The position numbers were made by a program, and so were the translations under genes. Of a stretch of 61,437 bases of DNA, positions 41,959 to 49,931 are shown piece after piece. Origin of the DNA: an uncultured Bacteroidia bacterium (GTDB lineage: Bacteria; Bacteroidota; Bacteroidia; Bacteroidales; F082); the NCBI GenBank assembly GCA_902785755.1, contig CACZZO010000020.1, forward strand, positions 1 through 61,437, given 5' to 3'. The stretch's first letter is position 1. Every line of letters begins with the position of its first letter. The notes under the pieces are model-generated. The model was not told the origin of the DNA. It was given only the letters and a program-made list of their open reading frames with translations, and did not search any database.

Positions 41959-42522
41959 ATGAAAAAACCGCTTCAATTGTTTTGGTCTTTCTTCAAAATC
42001 GGGGCCTTCACCCTCGGCGGCGGCTATGCCATGCTCTCGATGGTGGAGAAGGCCGTCGTCGACCAAAAGAAATGGATTCCCAACGACGAGTTTTGGGACA
42101 TGATCGCTGTGGTTCAGTCGCTTCCGGGCGTGTTTGCCGTCAATACGGCCTTGTATGTCGGGCATCGCGTGGCAGGCTCCCGAGGCGCATTTGCCGCCAT
42201 GCTCGGTGCCATCATCCCGAGCATCACCATTATATTATTGTTGGCCACCGTTTTCCGCGAATACCGCGACCAACCCGTGGTGGAGCGCGTCTTCAAGGGC
42301 ATCCGTCCCTGCGTGGTCGCGCTCATCCTCGCCCCTTCGCTGCGGATGATTAAATCAGCCAAGGTGACTTGGAAAACCGCCATCATCCCCATCGCGACGG
42401 TGTTTTTGATTTGGTGGTGCAAGGTTTCGCCCGCCTACGTCATCCTTGCGGCCATCGCGGGCAGCCTCATCTATGCGTTGATTATCAACAAAAAAGCCAA
42501 AAGCAAGGAGGCCAAGCCATGA
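41959..42522 (+). CDS. Chromate transporter, N-terminal-type half
   Basis: The 187-residue protein is one CHR domain: FFKIGAFTLGGGYAMLSMVE at the N-terminus, SLPGVFAVNTALYVGHRVAG and about six transmembrane helices. It overlaps the next CHR gene by 4 nt (ATGA). Such short-chain CHR pairs act together as one transporter. They are linked to chromate efflux, although in gut bacteria the natural anion is unknown. Residues after the last helix are Lys-rich. Confidence 0.92.
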   Translation: MKKPLQLFWSFFKIGAFTLGGGYAMLSMVEKAVVDQKKWIPNDEFWDMIAVVQSLPGVFAVNTALYVGHRVAGSRGAFAAMLGAIIPSITIILLLATVFREYRDQPVVERVFKGIRPCVVALILAPSLRMIKSAKVTWKTAIIPIATVFLIWWCKVSPAYVILAAIAGSLIYALIINKKAKSKEAKP

Positions 42523-43058
42523 TTTACTTGCAGTTGCTTTGGGTTTTCGTGAAAATCGGCGTGTTGGGCTTCGGCGGCGGCTACGCCATGCTCTCGCTCA
42601 TCCAGCATGAAGTGGTGGACCATTACGGTTGGATGACCACGACCGATTTTACCGACATGGTAGCCATTTCGCAAATGACCCCCGGCCCGATTTCCATCAA
42701 TTTGGCGACCTACGTGGGCTACACCACGGCGGGCTTCGGCGGCTCGTTGTTGGCCTCGTTTGCGCTTTGCCTGCCGTCCATTGTCATGGTGTATCTCATC
42801 CTCAAACTCTTTATGAGCAAAAGAAACAACGCATTGATGGACAACACCTTGAAAGGCCTGAAACCCGCCATCGCCGGACTTATCTTCGCCGCCGGACTTT
42901 CGATGATGAACACACAGAATTTTGTGGATTTCGGTCGCGGGCAATACAACCTCAGCGTGATTATCTGCGTGTTGGCGTTTGTGGCCTCCTATTTCTTCAA
43001 GGCCAACCCGATTCTGCTGATTGTGCTGTCGGGGATTGTGGGGTTTATTGCGTATTAG
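42519..43058 (+). CDS. Chromate transporter, C-terminal-type half
   Basis: The start at 42519 forms an ATGA overlap with the upstream stop; the 179-residue protein is the second CHR domain (WVFVKIGVLGFGGGYAMLSL, SQMTPGPISINLATYVGY, LKPAIAGLIFAAGLSMM). It shows clear similarity to the first half, as in duplicated long-chain ChrA. Its last 14 nt overlap the convergent DUF3089 gene. Confidence 0.92.
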   Translation: MIYLQLLWVFVKIGVLGFGGGYAMLSLIQHEVVDHYGWMTTTDFTDMVAISQMTPGPISINLATYVGYTTAGFGGSLLASFALCLPSIVMVYLILKLFMSKRNNALMDNTLKGLKPAIAGLIFAAGLSMMNTQNFVDFGRGQYNLSVIICVLAFVASYFFKANPILLIVLSGIVGFIAY

Positions 43059-44058
43059 AATCAGTCGGGACTTGCTGTCCAAAATGCCTCAGCCTACACT
43101 CCATGTTCTTCTTCACGTTGCCTGCAAAAAGCCATGAATCGGCGAAGTGGAGGTTGCCTTTCGGGAACATGTCCTTAAAGGCGGGAACGTAGACCATTTC
43201 GGGGTCGAGGTCAGGGCAGACGGTGGTGTGCTTGTAGAGGTAAGTCCTTGTAGGACAGGGAAGAATGAGCACACTATCCCTATTGGCGTTGTATTTGGCC
43301 ATACCCAATTGATACTCAGCGGGAACGGTGTCGGCTTTGGCTGCCCAAGTCGTGGGATTGATGCCAACCACATCGTAGCGTGATACCACTCCAATAGCCG
43401 CCGTGTCAGTCACCGAATTGAAAATGATCAGTTTCCCGATTTCGGTACTGTCGTTGGCGGGCGAAAGTCGGTCGGGATAATGCGCCAAATCCTCAGCAGT
43501 AACTTGATAGCCAATGCAATATGCTGCCACCATCAATTTGCGCTGTTCATCGGTCATGCCCGATTTCAGCATCTCAATCAGCACCTGCGAGCCTTGGCTG
43601 TGGCCCACCAAAAAGTAAGGCCGACCGCCATTGCCGTGCGCCATGTAATATTGGAAAGCGTCTTTCACATCCTGCGCGGCGATGACGGCGTTGCGCTGCA
43701 AAATGCTGTCGGGCTGGTTGTACGACTCGAAAATCATCTGTCGGTAATACGGCGCATAGAAGTTGTAATCGTCATACAGCATCTTGTTAAAACGCTGGTT
43801 TCCATTGGCTTCTTCCCTCACCTCGGCCTGCGTGATGTCGGCAAACCAAGAGTTGCCATTATCGGCGTAGGAAATCGTGGAAACGGTCGGATATACGTAA
43901 AACACATCGGCGGGTTTGTCGCTGTCGCCGAAGGCATACCAATACACCATATCAGCATAGTCGATGGTGCTTGCCACTTCGCGCGTTGCCGTTTTCTTTC
44001 CAGAACAGGCTGCCAACAATAGCACCATGCCCAACAATAAACTACTTATCTTTCTCAT
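43045..44058 (-). CDS. DUF3089 alpha/beta-hydrolase-like lipoprotein
   Basis: The ATG at 44058 gives MRKISSLLLGMVLLLAACSG, a lipoprotein signal with the lipobox LAAC. The 337-residue protein has the DUF3089 features DVFYVYPTVSTISY, and YFLVGHSQGSQVLIEML with a GHSQG nucleophile elbow. It overlaps aroK by 17 nt at its 5' end and is the last gene of the lipoprotein-rSAM-aroK operon. Probably an envelope-anchored esterase; substrate unknown. Confidence 0.8.
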   Translation of the reverse strand: MRKISSLLLGMVLLLAACSGKKTATREVASTIDYADMVYWYAFGDSDKPADVFYVYPTVSTISYADNGNSWFADITQAEVREEANGNQRFNKMLYDDYNFYAPYYRQMIFESYNQPDSILQRNAVIAAQDVKDAFQYYMAHGNGGRPYFLVGHSQGSQVLIEMLKSGMTDEQRKLMVAAYCIGYQVTAEDLAHYPDRLSPANDSTEIGKLIIFNSVTDTAAIGVVSRYDVVGINPTTWAAKADTVPAEYQLGMAKYNANRDSVLILPCPTRTYLYKHTTVCPDLDPEMVYVPAFKDMFPKGNLHFADSWLFAGNVKKNMECRLRHFGQQVPTDSNTQ

Positions 44059-44557
44059 TTTCAATTAATTTTATAAGGTTTTCCAAATCCAAGTCCTCAG
44101 ATTTCACCGTGATTCGGGCTTGTTCGTAAAACGGCAGGCGCGAGGTGTAATGTTGTTGCACAAACTCAGTCAGTTCGGCTTCGGTCTTGCCCGTCGACAG
44201 GGGGCGTTTCCGCTTGGCGTGCAGCAGTCGGTCAATGACGGCCTTCTCGCTGATGCGCATGAAAACGGTCAGGCCGTGGCGGTTCATCCATTCCATGTTG
44301 TCGAAATAGCAAGCTGTTCCGCCGCCCGTGGAAATCACCGTGTTTTCAAGGTTTTCCGTCTCTTTCAGCACCTGCGATTCCAATTTGCGGTAAAGCGGCT
44401 CGTCGTATTTGTGGAAGAAATCGTCGATGGAGATGCGGTATTTTTCCTCAAACAAGGCATCCGTGTCGGCCACTTCCCAACCGAGGCGGTTGGCCAAGCG
44501 TTTAGCGGCGGTGGTTTTGCCCGCACCCATATAGCCGACGATGTAGATTTTATCCAT
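44042..44557 (-). CDS. aroK: Shikimate kinase
   Basis: The 171-residue protein has Walker A GYMGAGKTTAAKRLANRL, the shikimate-binding DTDALFEEKY, STGGGTACYFDN and the lid RKRPLSTGKTEAEL. It phosphorylates shikimate in aromatic amino acid synthesis. It overlaps the radical SAM gene by 8 nt and the DUF3089 gene by 17 nt, so it is translated as part of this operon. Confidence 0.94.
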   Translation of the reverse strand: MDKIYIVGYMGAGKTTAAKRLANRLGWEVADTDALFEEKYRISIDDFFHKYDEPLYRKLESQVLKETENLENTVISTGGGTACYFDNMEWMNRHGLTVFMRISEKAVIDRLLHAKRKRPLSTGKTEAELTEFVQQHYTSRLPFYEQARITVKSEDLDLENLIKLIENEKDK

Positions 44558-45623
44558 TAATCATGTGATACTGACACAATTGCAATTTCCCCTCGCCGTC
44601 ACGCAAGTGCATTCCGTTGCCTTGGCAATACCGCCACATCTTGCAATCGGCGCATTGGTCGGTTTTCATCCAACGGCGGTCACGGTAAACTTGGAACTTG
44701 TTTTGCCAAACCTCCCAAAAACTGTCCTTGTAGATGTTGCCCTGATGGTAGTCGCTGCGGATGCTGAGGCAACCCGAAATGGAGCCGTCGGCAAGCACCG
44801 AGGCAATGTTGATGCCCGCGCTGCACGAATAGTAATGGTTGCGCACCTCGCCCTCGTAGCGTCCGAGGAATCCGTCGCAGCCATAGTCGGCGCGGATTTT
44901 CCCTTGCAAGCGCGTGGTTTTGATAAACTCCATCATTTCAACGAATTGGCTGTTGGAAAGCCGCAGTTCTGGGTCGTTGGCGGCACGTCCTGAAGGAAAC
45001 ACGGTGAACAGTCGCCAGCGTCGAATGCCCAACGAAATCAGGAAGTCGCGGAACTGGGGCAAATACTTGATAGTGCGCTGGTTGACGCAAGTAATGACAT
45101 CCCAAGTGAGGCCCGGGTGTTGCTTCATGGCTTCCACGGCGCGCAGCACATTCTTGTAACTCATGGGGTTGCCGCGCATCCAATTGTGGTCGTCCTCGAA
45201 ACCGTCGAAACTGACCGCCAAGGACTTCAATCCCGCCTTGACAAACTCATCAAGTTTCTCAGGCGAGAGCAACATGCCATTGCACACCATGCCCCACACG
45301 AAACCGCGCTTGGTGATCTCCTCGCCGCAATGGACCAAATCGTTGCGCATGGTGGGTTCGCCGCCCGTGGTGATGACCATCACCTTGGCGGGGTCTTGAT
45401 GGGCTCGCACCTCGTCAAGCACCTTGGCAAAATCCTCAAAAGGCATGTCGTCTTTTTCTGAGAGCATACGGCAATCGGAGCCACAATGCCTACAATTGAG
45501 ATTGCAGCGCAGGGTACATTCCCAGAAAAGTTGATGTAATTCATGCTCGTCAATGCGCTGTTTCAAAACAGCACGATTGAGTTCGAGCATGATTTTCTTG
45601 TTGAAACCGAGACGGTCACTCAT
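44550..45623 (-). CDS. Radical SAM/SPASM peptide-modifying enzyme, rSAM-lipoprotein type
   Basis: The 357-residue protein has the radical SAM cluster motif CX3CX2C in FWECTLRCNLNCRHCGSDC (near residues 33-50), MVITTGGEPTMRNDL and SVSFDGFEDDHNWMRG. A C-terminal SPASM domain carries auxiliary cluster Cys in YSCSAGINIASVLADG, SGCLSIR, DQCADCKMWRYCQGN and LCQYHM. The N-terminus resembles the rSAM/lipoprotein family (TIGR04133, from memory). It starts 22 nt after the YGSP-repeat lipoprotein, which is the evident candidate substrate. SPASM enzymes modify peptide side chains. Confidence 0.88.
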   Translation of the reverse strand: MSDRLGFNKKIMLELNRAVLKQRIDEHELHQLFWECTLRCNLNCRHCGSDCRMLSEKDDMPFEDFAKVLDEVRAHQDPAKVMVITTGGEPTMRNDLVHCGEEITKRGFVWGMVCNGMLLSPEKLDEFVKAGLKSLAVSFDGFEDDHNWMRGNPMSYKNVLRAVEAMKQHPGLTWDVITCVNQRTIKYLPQFRDFLISLGIRRWRLFTVFPSGRAANDPELRLSNSQFVEMMEFIKTTRLQGKIRADYGCDGFLGRYEGEVRNHYYSCSAGINIASVLADGSISGCLSIRSDYHQGNIYKDSFWEVWQNKFQVYRDRRWMKTDQCADCKMWRYCQGNGMHLRDGEGKLQLCQYHMING

Positions 45624-45645
45624 AATCTATTGATGGCGAAGCGGT

Positions 45646-46155
45646 TCAAGGTTGTGGACTACCGTATAAAGTTTCCGTTTTGCCTTGATTAATCTGGTCT
45701 TGTGGGGTGTTCAACTCCTTCAGTTCCTTGCGGATAGCCTGGATTTCATCCCTCATGCGCTGGGTTTCCTTGCCGTATTCTTGGATGATTTCGGGCGAGC
45801 CGTAAACAGCCGCGCCTTCACGACGTTGCAAGGCGGCCTGAAGTTCGACAATACGCTCCTGCAAGGCCAAACGTCGGGCACTCTTTTCCAAATCCACATA
45901 TACGCCCAACTTGGCATTGATGGAATCAAGCTGGTTTTGAAGGCGATAGGTTTCCGCTCCATATCGGGCGATGATTTCGGGCGAGCCATAGACAGCCGCA
46001 CCTTCGCGACGAGCCAAAATTTGTTGGATGGAGTCGCGGTCGCGCTCAAGTTGCTTTTTCTCAGCCTTCGAGAGGCCTTTCGTGGTGCAGCAGGCGGCCA
46101 AAAACGCCAGTCCCGACAAGGCTCCAATCCAAACAGTTCGAACTACTTTTTTCAT
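45646..46155 (-). CDS. Coiled-coil lipoprotein with duplicated YGSP blocks; candidate radical SAM substrate
   Basis: The 169-residue protein has a lipoprotein signal (residues 1-22, lipobox L19-A-A-C22). Two near-identical blocks, each RREGAAVYGSPEII plus a helix (residues ~49-80 and ~111-142), are separated by a Lys/Arg-rich helix. A third YGSP ends the protein (ETLYGSPQP; YGSP at 56-59, 118-121, 164-167). Heptad-like hydrophobics suggest a coiled coil. It is first in the operon, with its own TATCTTTG box and the SPASM enzyme 22 nt downstream. I recognise no family for certain. Confidence 0.75.
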   Translation of the reverse strand: MKKVVRTVWIGALSGLAFLAACCTTKGLSKAEKKQLERDRDSIQQILARREGAAVYGSPEIIARYGAETYRLQNQLDSINAKLGVYVDLEKSARRLALQERIVELQAALQRREGAAVYGSPEIIQEYGKETQRMRDEIQAIRKELKELNTPQDQINQGKTETLYGSPQP

Positions 46156-46178
46156 TTTCTTTCGGTGTTATAACGCCG

Positions 46179-46186
46179 CAAAGATA
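46179..46186 (-). promoter_or_regulatory. -7 box for the lipoprotein-radical SAM-aroK-DUF3089 operon
   Basis: Minus-strand TATCTTTG followed by CGGCG lies 24 nt upstream of the lipoprotein ATG at 46155. No other clear box was seen in the four-gene operon. Confidence 0.5.
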
Positions 46187-46233
46187 GAAGATTTTCGGAA
46201 AACGTCAAAGCCTATTCCGAAAAAAGGCTTGGT

Positions 46234-47586
46234 TTATCTTCCAATTCCTTTCACAAACTCCACAATAGCCTCCAACACCTCCGGCGAAATGGTCTCCTCA
46301 ATGGTGACGTATTCAGTGGGTGAACCCGTCTCGCAATGCTGGAAAAGATGGTTCAAATCGGGCAGCTCGCGCAAGGTGAGATTGGTCTTGCCATGCTCGG
46401 CGATGATTTTCTCGTAAGCGGGAAGGTTTTGCGAAGCCAACACTTGCAAATCCTTCGAGCCGTTCAGCAACAAGGCCGGACAAGTGGTTTTCACAATGGC
46501 ATCGGTGGGGTCGTATTTCAGGAAATAGTACATCCACGGCGAGGCCATTTGCCCAACGGTCTGCTCGGTCAGTTCCTCGTTGTAGCCCCAGCCTTTCAGC
46601 AATTGGCGCAACAAAGTGTCGGCCTCTTCCCTACTGTTTGAGGCTTCGATGATGTCGAACATCTGCGCGTTGGCGTTGCCGCTGAATTGCACCATCTCTT
46701 CCGACATGCCTTGCGCACGGAGAATGGCCGCCTGCTGCTCCTTCAGGACCTCTATACCGTTCACAGCCGGGCCAGCCAACGAAACCAGAAAAGCCACCTC
46801 GGGACGGCGCTCGGCCACCATGAAATTGATGATGCCGCCCTCGCTATGACCCAAAATGCCGATGCGTGAAGCGTTGATTTCCTTGCGATTGCGCAGAAAA
46901 TCGAAAGCGGCTTCGGCATCGTAGGAGAAATCCATAGAAGTGGCATTCTCCACCTCTCCGCCTGAGCCGCCCATGCCACGGTCGTCGTAGCGCAACACGG
47001 CCACGCCACGGCGCGAAAGATAGTCGGCGATGACCCAAAACGGGCGGTGGTTCATCAGCTCCTCGTCGCGGTTCTGCTGGCCGCTGCCCGAAACCAACAC
47101 TAAAGCGGGAAACGGGCCCTCGCCTTCGGGAATCGTCAAGGTGCCGGCAAGGGTGTTGCCTTCCTTTTTGTTGGTGAACGTCACTTCCTCGGCGCGATAG
47201 TTGAAGGGCGGCTGTGGGTCTTGCGGACGGGCTTTGGGGGCTTCCTTTTCGCCTCTTGCAAGGTTCAAGGGGAAGGCCATACCGTGCTGGGTGAACTCGC
47301 CTTCGATGACCTCGCCTTTCAGCGTGCCCGAATAACTGGCACCCATTGCCGACAGGGTCAGTTGCAGGTGGTTGTCTTGGAAAACGGTCTTGTCCACAGG
47401 CACGTCGAATGCGCCTTGGGCGGGAACGTCCAACGTGGCGGAATATCCGTTTTCAGCGGCCTTGATGTTGAAGGCCATTTCCAATTGTTGCCCTCCGAGG
47501 TCGATTTGGCCTTTCCAGTAGCCCTCGATTTGGGCTTGGGATTGAAGGGCGAAGAATAACAGCAAGAATAAGATTTTGTTTTTCAT
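46234..47586 (-). CDS. Secreted alpha/beta hydrolase
   Basis: The 450-residue protein has a signal peptide (ending LQSQAQ). A beta-rich domain spans ~20-110, and a hydrolase domain follows with VLVSGSGQQNRDEE, VAVLRYDDRGMGGSGG, the nucleophile in ILGHSEGGIINF, and late ELPDLNHLFQ with the likely catalytic His. Similar Bacteroidetes proteins are annotated as S9-like or acyl-hydrolase enzymes. The substrate is unknown. It is likely periplasmic and appears to be its own transcription unit. Confidence 0.8.
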   Translation of the reverse strand: MKNKILFLLLFFALQSQAQIEGYWKGQIDLGGQQLEMAFNIKAAENGYSATLDVPAQGAFDVPVDKTVFQDNHLQLTLSAMGASYSGTLKGEVIEGEFTQHGMAFPLNLARGEKEAPKARPQDPQPPFNYRAEEVTFTNKKEGNTLAGTLTIPEGEGPFPALVLVSGSGQQNRDEELMNHRPFWVIADYLSRRGVAVLRYDDRGMGGSGGEVENATSMDFSYDAEAAFDFLRNRKEINASRIGILGHSEGGIINFMVAERRPEVAFLVSLAGPAVNGIEVLKEQQAAILRAQGMSEEMVQFSGNANAQMFDIIEASNSREEADTLLRQLLKGWGYNEELTEQTVGQMASPWMYYFLKYDPTDAIVKTTCPALLLNGSKDLQVLASQNLPAYEKIIAEHGKTNLTLRELPDLNHLFQHCETGSPTEYVTIEETISPEVLEAIVEFVKGIGR

Positions 47587-47587
47587 A

Positions 47588-47690
47588 AACTACGGATTTT
47601 ACGGATTGATTATAACTACGAATTTCACGAATGTGGCGAATTATTACGAATTGAATTTGGCTGCTTTGCAGCGGATTTTTACGAATTAGG
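47588..47690. repeat. TACGGATTTTACGGATT / TTACGAATT repeat region
   Basis: AACTACGGATTTTACGGATT is followed by ACTACGAATTTCACGAA, TATTACGAATTGAATTTG and TTTTTACGAATTAGG. This family recurs as an inverted repeat at 59323-59488. Its right edge gives the stop codon of the small gene ending at 47686. Confidence 0.65.
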
Positions 47691-47871
47691 GCATTAAGTC
47701 ATCCCTTGTGCCCATGAACATACGAATCCATCCAAAAGGTGGTATGATAAGGAAACACACGGCAAACCAAAACCAGAACGACTTGCCGCGCCTGCGTGCT
47801 ATCAAGCCCCCAATGACAGCCTGCAAAATATAGGCAAAGACAACGAGAATGATGATTGTTTCTTCTTTCAT
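47686..47871 (-). CDS. Small two-helix membrane protein
   Basis: The 61-residue protein is predicted to have two transmembrane helices (IIILVVFAYILQAVIGGLIA and FWFWFAVCFLIIPPFGWI) linked by a basic RRRGKS turn. It resembles small Bacteroidetes inner-membrane proteins of unknown function. Its last codons abut the TACGAATT repeat. Confidence 0.6.
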   Translation of the reverse strand: MKEETIIILVVFAYILQAVIGGLIARRRGKSFWFWFAVCFLIIPPFGWIRMFMGTRDDLMP

Positions 47872-48015
47872 GACATTACTTTTTTATTGCCTAAGGCAAG
47901 AAATACTTCAAAAATCGAAACAAAATCTGTCAAAATAACAAGAAATTGATTTTGAATAATTTTTGAAATGGTTTTCTCAGATTTCTTGCGAAGCAATTCC
48001 ATTATTATTCGATTT

Positions 48016-48183
48016 TTACTTCTTTTTCCTCCCGCTCTTTTTCAGTGCCTCCGCGATAATCCATTGCAGTTGCCCGTTGACGGAGCGGAACTCATCGGCA
48101 GCCCAGCGTTCCACGGCTTCCATCGTCTCGGCATCAACGCGGAGCAGGAAGGTCTTGTTCGTATTGTCTTTTTCTTTTGCCAT
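48016..48183 (-). CDS. Arc-like ribbon-helix-helix protein (55 aa)
   Basis: This short frame reads MAKEKDNTNKTFLLRVDAET then MEAVERWAADEFRSVNGQLQ and ends KSGRKKKK-like basic residues before TAA at 48016. It has the RHH pattern: a beta strand TFLLRVD, helix A ETMEAVERWAADE, and helix B VNGQLQWIIAEAL. It resembles Arc-family repressors found next to SPFH genes in Bacteroidetes. The start ATG at 48183 lies 3 nt after the DUF3784 stop, so the two are coupled. It probably regulates DNA locally. Confidence 0.8.
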   Translation of the reverse strand: MAKEKDNTNKTFLLRVDAETMEAVERWAADEFRSVNGQLQWIIAEALKKSGRKKK

Positions 48184-48186
48184 CGT

Positions 48187-48927
48187 TTACCTCCCTTTCG
48201 TTTTCACTTTTGCAATCATTTCAAGCGTTTCCTCCTCCGTAGCGCAGTTGAGGTAATACAATTTGCCATCCACGGTGCGCACTTCGAGCAAAGGACCGCC
48301 GTCGGTGCAGACGAACAACATGCAACTTTCGCCCCCTTTCTTGCGGAAATGCCCAATGGCAACATCATCGGTGGCAAGGCCGTTAGTACGGATGGGGAAA
48401 CTGGGCCAATGAGCCAATACGTTGGCCTCGGTTATGTCGTTCAAGGCAATCGAGGCACTATATCCGCCGCCCTTTGCCGTGATGTAATCCTCTGACACTT
48501 CAACCGTTGCGGGTTTGCTGCCTTTGAAGATAAAAATCAATAATGCAATAAAACCAACCAAAGTGATGGCAATCTCGATGTTGGTTTTCCGTCTTTCTTT
48601 CTTGCCCTCCTCCCCTTGCAGGCCCAAGTCGTGTTTCCTTCCGAGCAGTACACAAGCCACCACAATGGCTAAAATCACCACTATAAGCGCAACAACATGA
48701 GCACCCATCGGAATATACACAAGGGTAGAAATGCCGCCTAACAGCATCAGCACCCCGCCGCAAATGAGGAAGGTATTGCGGTAGTCGCGCTTCAGGCCTT
48801 CCAAATTGACCTTGGCCAAGCGTTTTTTCGACATGGTGTTCACGCCCGAAATCATCATCGGGAAACGATAGACCAACCAACCCGAAAGCATCAAGATTAC
48901 ACCTATTATTAAATCTGTCCAAACCAT
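48187..48927 (-). CDS. DUF3784-like membrane protein with C-terminal PH-like domain
   Basis: The 246-residue protein has an N-terminal DUF3784-like pair of helices (WTDLIIGVILMLSGWLVYRF, SKKRLAKVNLEGLKRDYRNT), two more transmembrane helices, then a helix at ~127-143. The C-terminal ~95 residues form a bacterial PH-like domain (ASIALNDITEANVLAHWP, LEVRTVDGKLYYLNCATEE). Function unknown. It is third from the promoter in the membrane operon before the Arc-like gene. Confidence 0.6.
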   Translation of the reverse strand: MVWTDLIIGVILMLSGWLVYRFPMMISGVNTMSKKRLAKVNLEGLKRDYRNTFLICGGVLMLLGGISTLVYIPMGAHVVALIVVILAIVVACVLLGRKHDLGLQGEEGKKERRKTNIEIAITLVGFIALLIFIFKGSKPATVEVSEDYITAKGGGYSASIALNDITEANVLAHWPSFPIRTNGLATDDVAIGHFRKKGGESCMLFVCTDGGPLLEVRTVDGKLYYLNCATEEETLEMIAKVKTKGR

Positions 48928-48944
48928 AACTATTTGTTTTTCAT

Positions 48945-49331
48945 CTATTTTACTATCAAATAAACCACCAGCAACACGAACCCGATGGCGAAAGCAACAA
49001 AACCCGCCTTGCTGAACTCACCCGTAAAACGCCATTTGGCAATGACCAGCACCAAGCAAAACCCCAAACCAGCAATCCATGCGGCAAGAAATGATTCCAA
49101 GTGGAATACAATTTCAATCAATGCCGCCACCACCCAAGCAATTCCAGTAGATATGTAATTGACCATAAATAACTTCTGCATTCCAGCCTCGTATTCAGCA
49201 CCTCGTTGTTCTTCCATTACTCTTCTCATACCACGGTCTTTCTCCGGATGCTGTTTCACCCGTATGGCAAACCAAACAGGAATGGAAACCATAATCAACA
49301 AAAAAGCGATTAATAGGATTGTGCCCGTCAT
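48945..49331 (-). CDS. Membrane protein of unknown function
   Basis: The 128-residue protein has one N-terminal helix (TILLIAFLLIMVSIPVWFAI), a charged stretch (HPEKDRGMRRVMEEQRGAEY) and three more hydrophobic helices to the C-terminus. It is 7 nt from the preceding gene and 17 nt from the following one. No family recognised. Confidence 0.6.
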   Translation of the reverse strand: MTGTILLIAFLLIMVSIPVWFAIRVKQHPEKDRGMRRVMEEQRGAEYEAGMQKLFMVNYISTGIAWVVAALIEIVFHLESFLAAWIAGLGFCLVLVIAKWRFTGEFSKAGFVAFAIGFVLLVVYLIVK

Positions 49332-49338
49332 AATGGAT

Positions 49339-49794
49339 TTATTTTAGGGTTACATGCCAGTAATACACGGTAAAGGCAATCAATGCAAAAGCGAGCAGCA
49401 TGATGACGGCAAAGCCAATCCTACCATAGCTTTCGTCATGGCTCAGCAAGAATTTCCAAAACAAGAACAGCATTACAACGGTCATCATCATGACGATTGA
49501 AATGGCAACGGCGCTTTTATATGCCTCCCACTGCGGTATGCTACATGCGATACTGGCAAAGATAAGCATAACGCCGAAAAGGACAAACACCACAAAGCCA
49601 AACCTTTGCCTGTCTTCGGGAGCCATCTCCTTCCCGCCTATACGAAAGGTAGAAAAGCCGAACAACCGAAAGCCTCCGATGGTTTTCTTTTCGTTCCAAT
49701 CACGATAGATGATGTTGGGGCGAATCTTGCCGAAAATTCCCACAGCGATGGAGAGTATTCCCATGATAATCAATGCAAATTCCGGTGTATCCAT
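49339..49794 (-). CDS. Four-helix membrane protein of unknown function
   Basis: The 151-residue protein has about four transmembrane helices and an internal conserved-looking stretch FGFVVFVLFGVMLIFASIA. It lies between the SPFH gene and the previous membrane protein in one operon. No family recognised. Confidence 0.6.
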   Translation of the reverse strand: MDTPEFALIIMGILSIAVGIFGKIRPNIIYRDWNEKKTIGGFRLFGFSTFRIGGKEMAPEDRQRFGFVVFVLFGVMLIFASIACSIPQWEAYKSAVAISIVMMMTVVMLFLFWKFLLSHDESYGRIGFAVIMLLAFALIAFTVYYWHVTLK

Positions 49795-49824
49795 TGTTCC
49801 TTATTTTTGATGGTTTTTCTTTCT

Positions 49825-49920
49825 GCGCTTTGCGTCATTGCGAGCGAAGCGAAGCAATCCAGACAACATATATCCATTTCTGGATTGCTTCGTCGTGCCT
49901 CCTCGCAATGACGCGAAGCG
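49825..49920. repeat. Complete palindromic family A element, intergenic
   Basis: GCGTCATTGCGAGCGAAGCG and CCTCCTCGCAATGACGCGAA are the outer arms, with internal GAAGCAATCCAGA and TCTGGATTGCTTC arms. This is the reference copy for 9203, 24049 and 52572. It lies in the 137-bp gap downstream of the SPFH gene. Confidence 0.85.
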
Positions 49921-49931
49921 GCAGTCCGTTT

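Noticed and set aside
41887..42165. N-terminal extension of the GltS-like gene
   Set aside because: It crosses the gene's own promoter box and is antisense to the chromate transporter; no membrane segment.
48011..48256. Plus-strand frames around 48.0-48.5 kb
   Set aside because: Antisense to the RHH and DUF3784 genes, which have family patterns and coupled starts.
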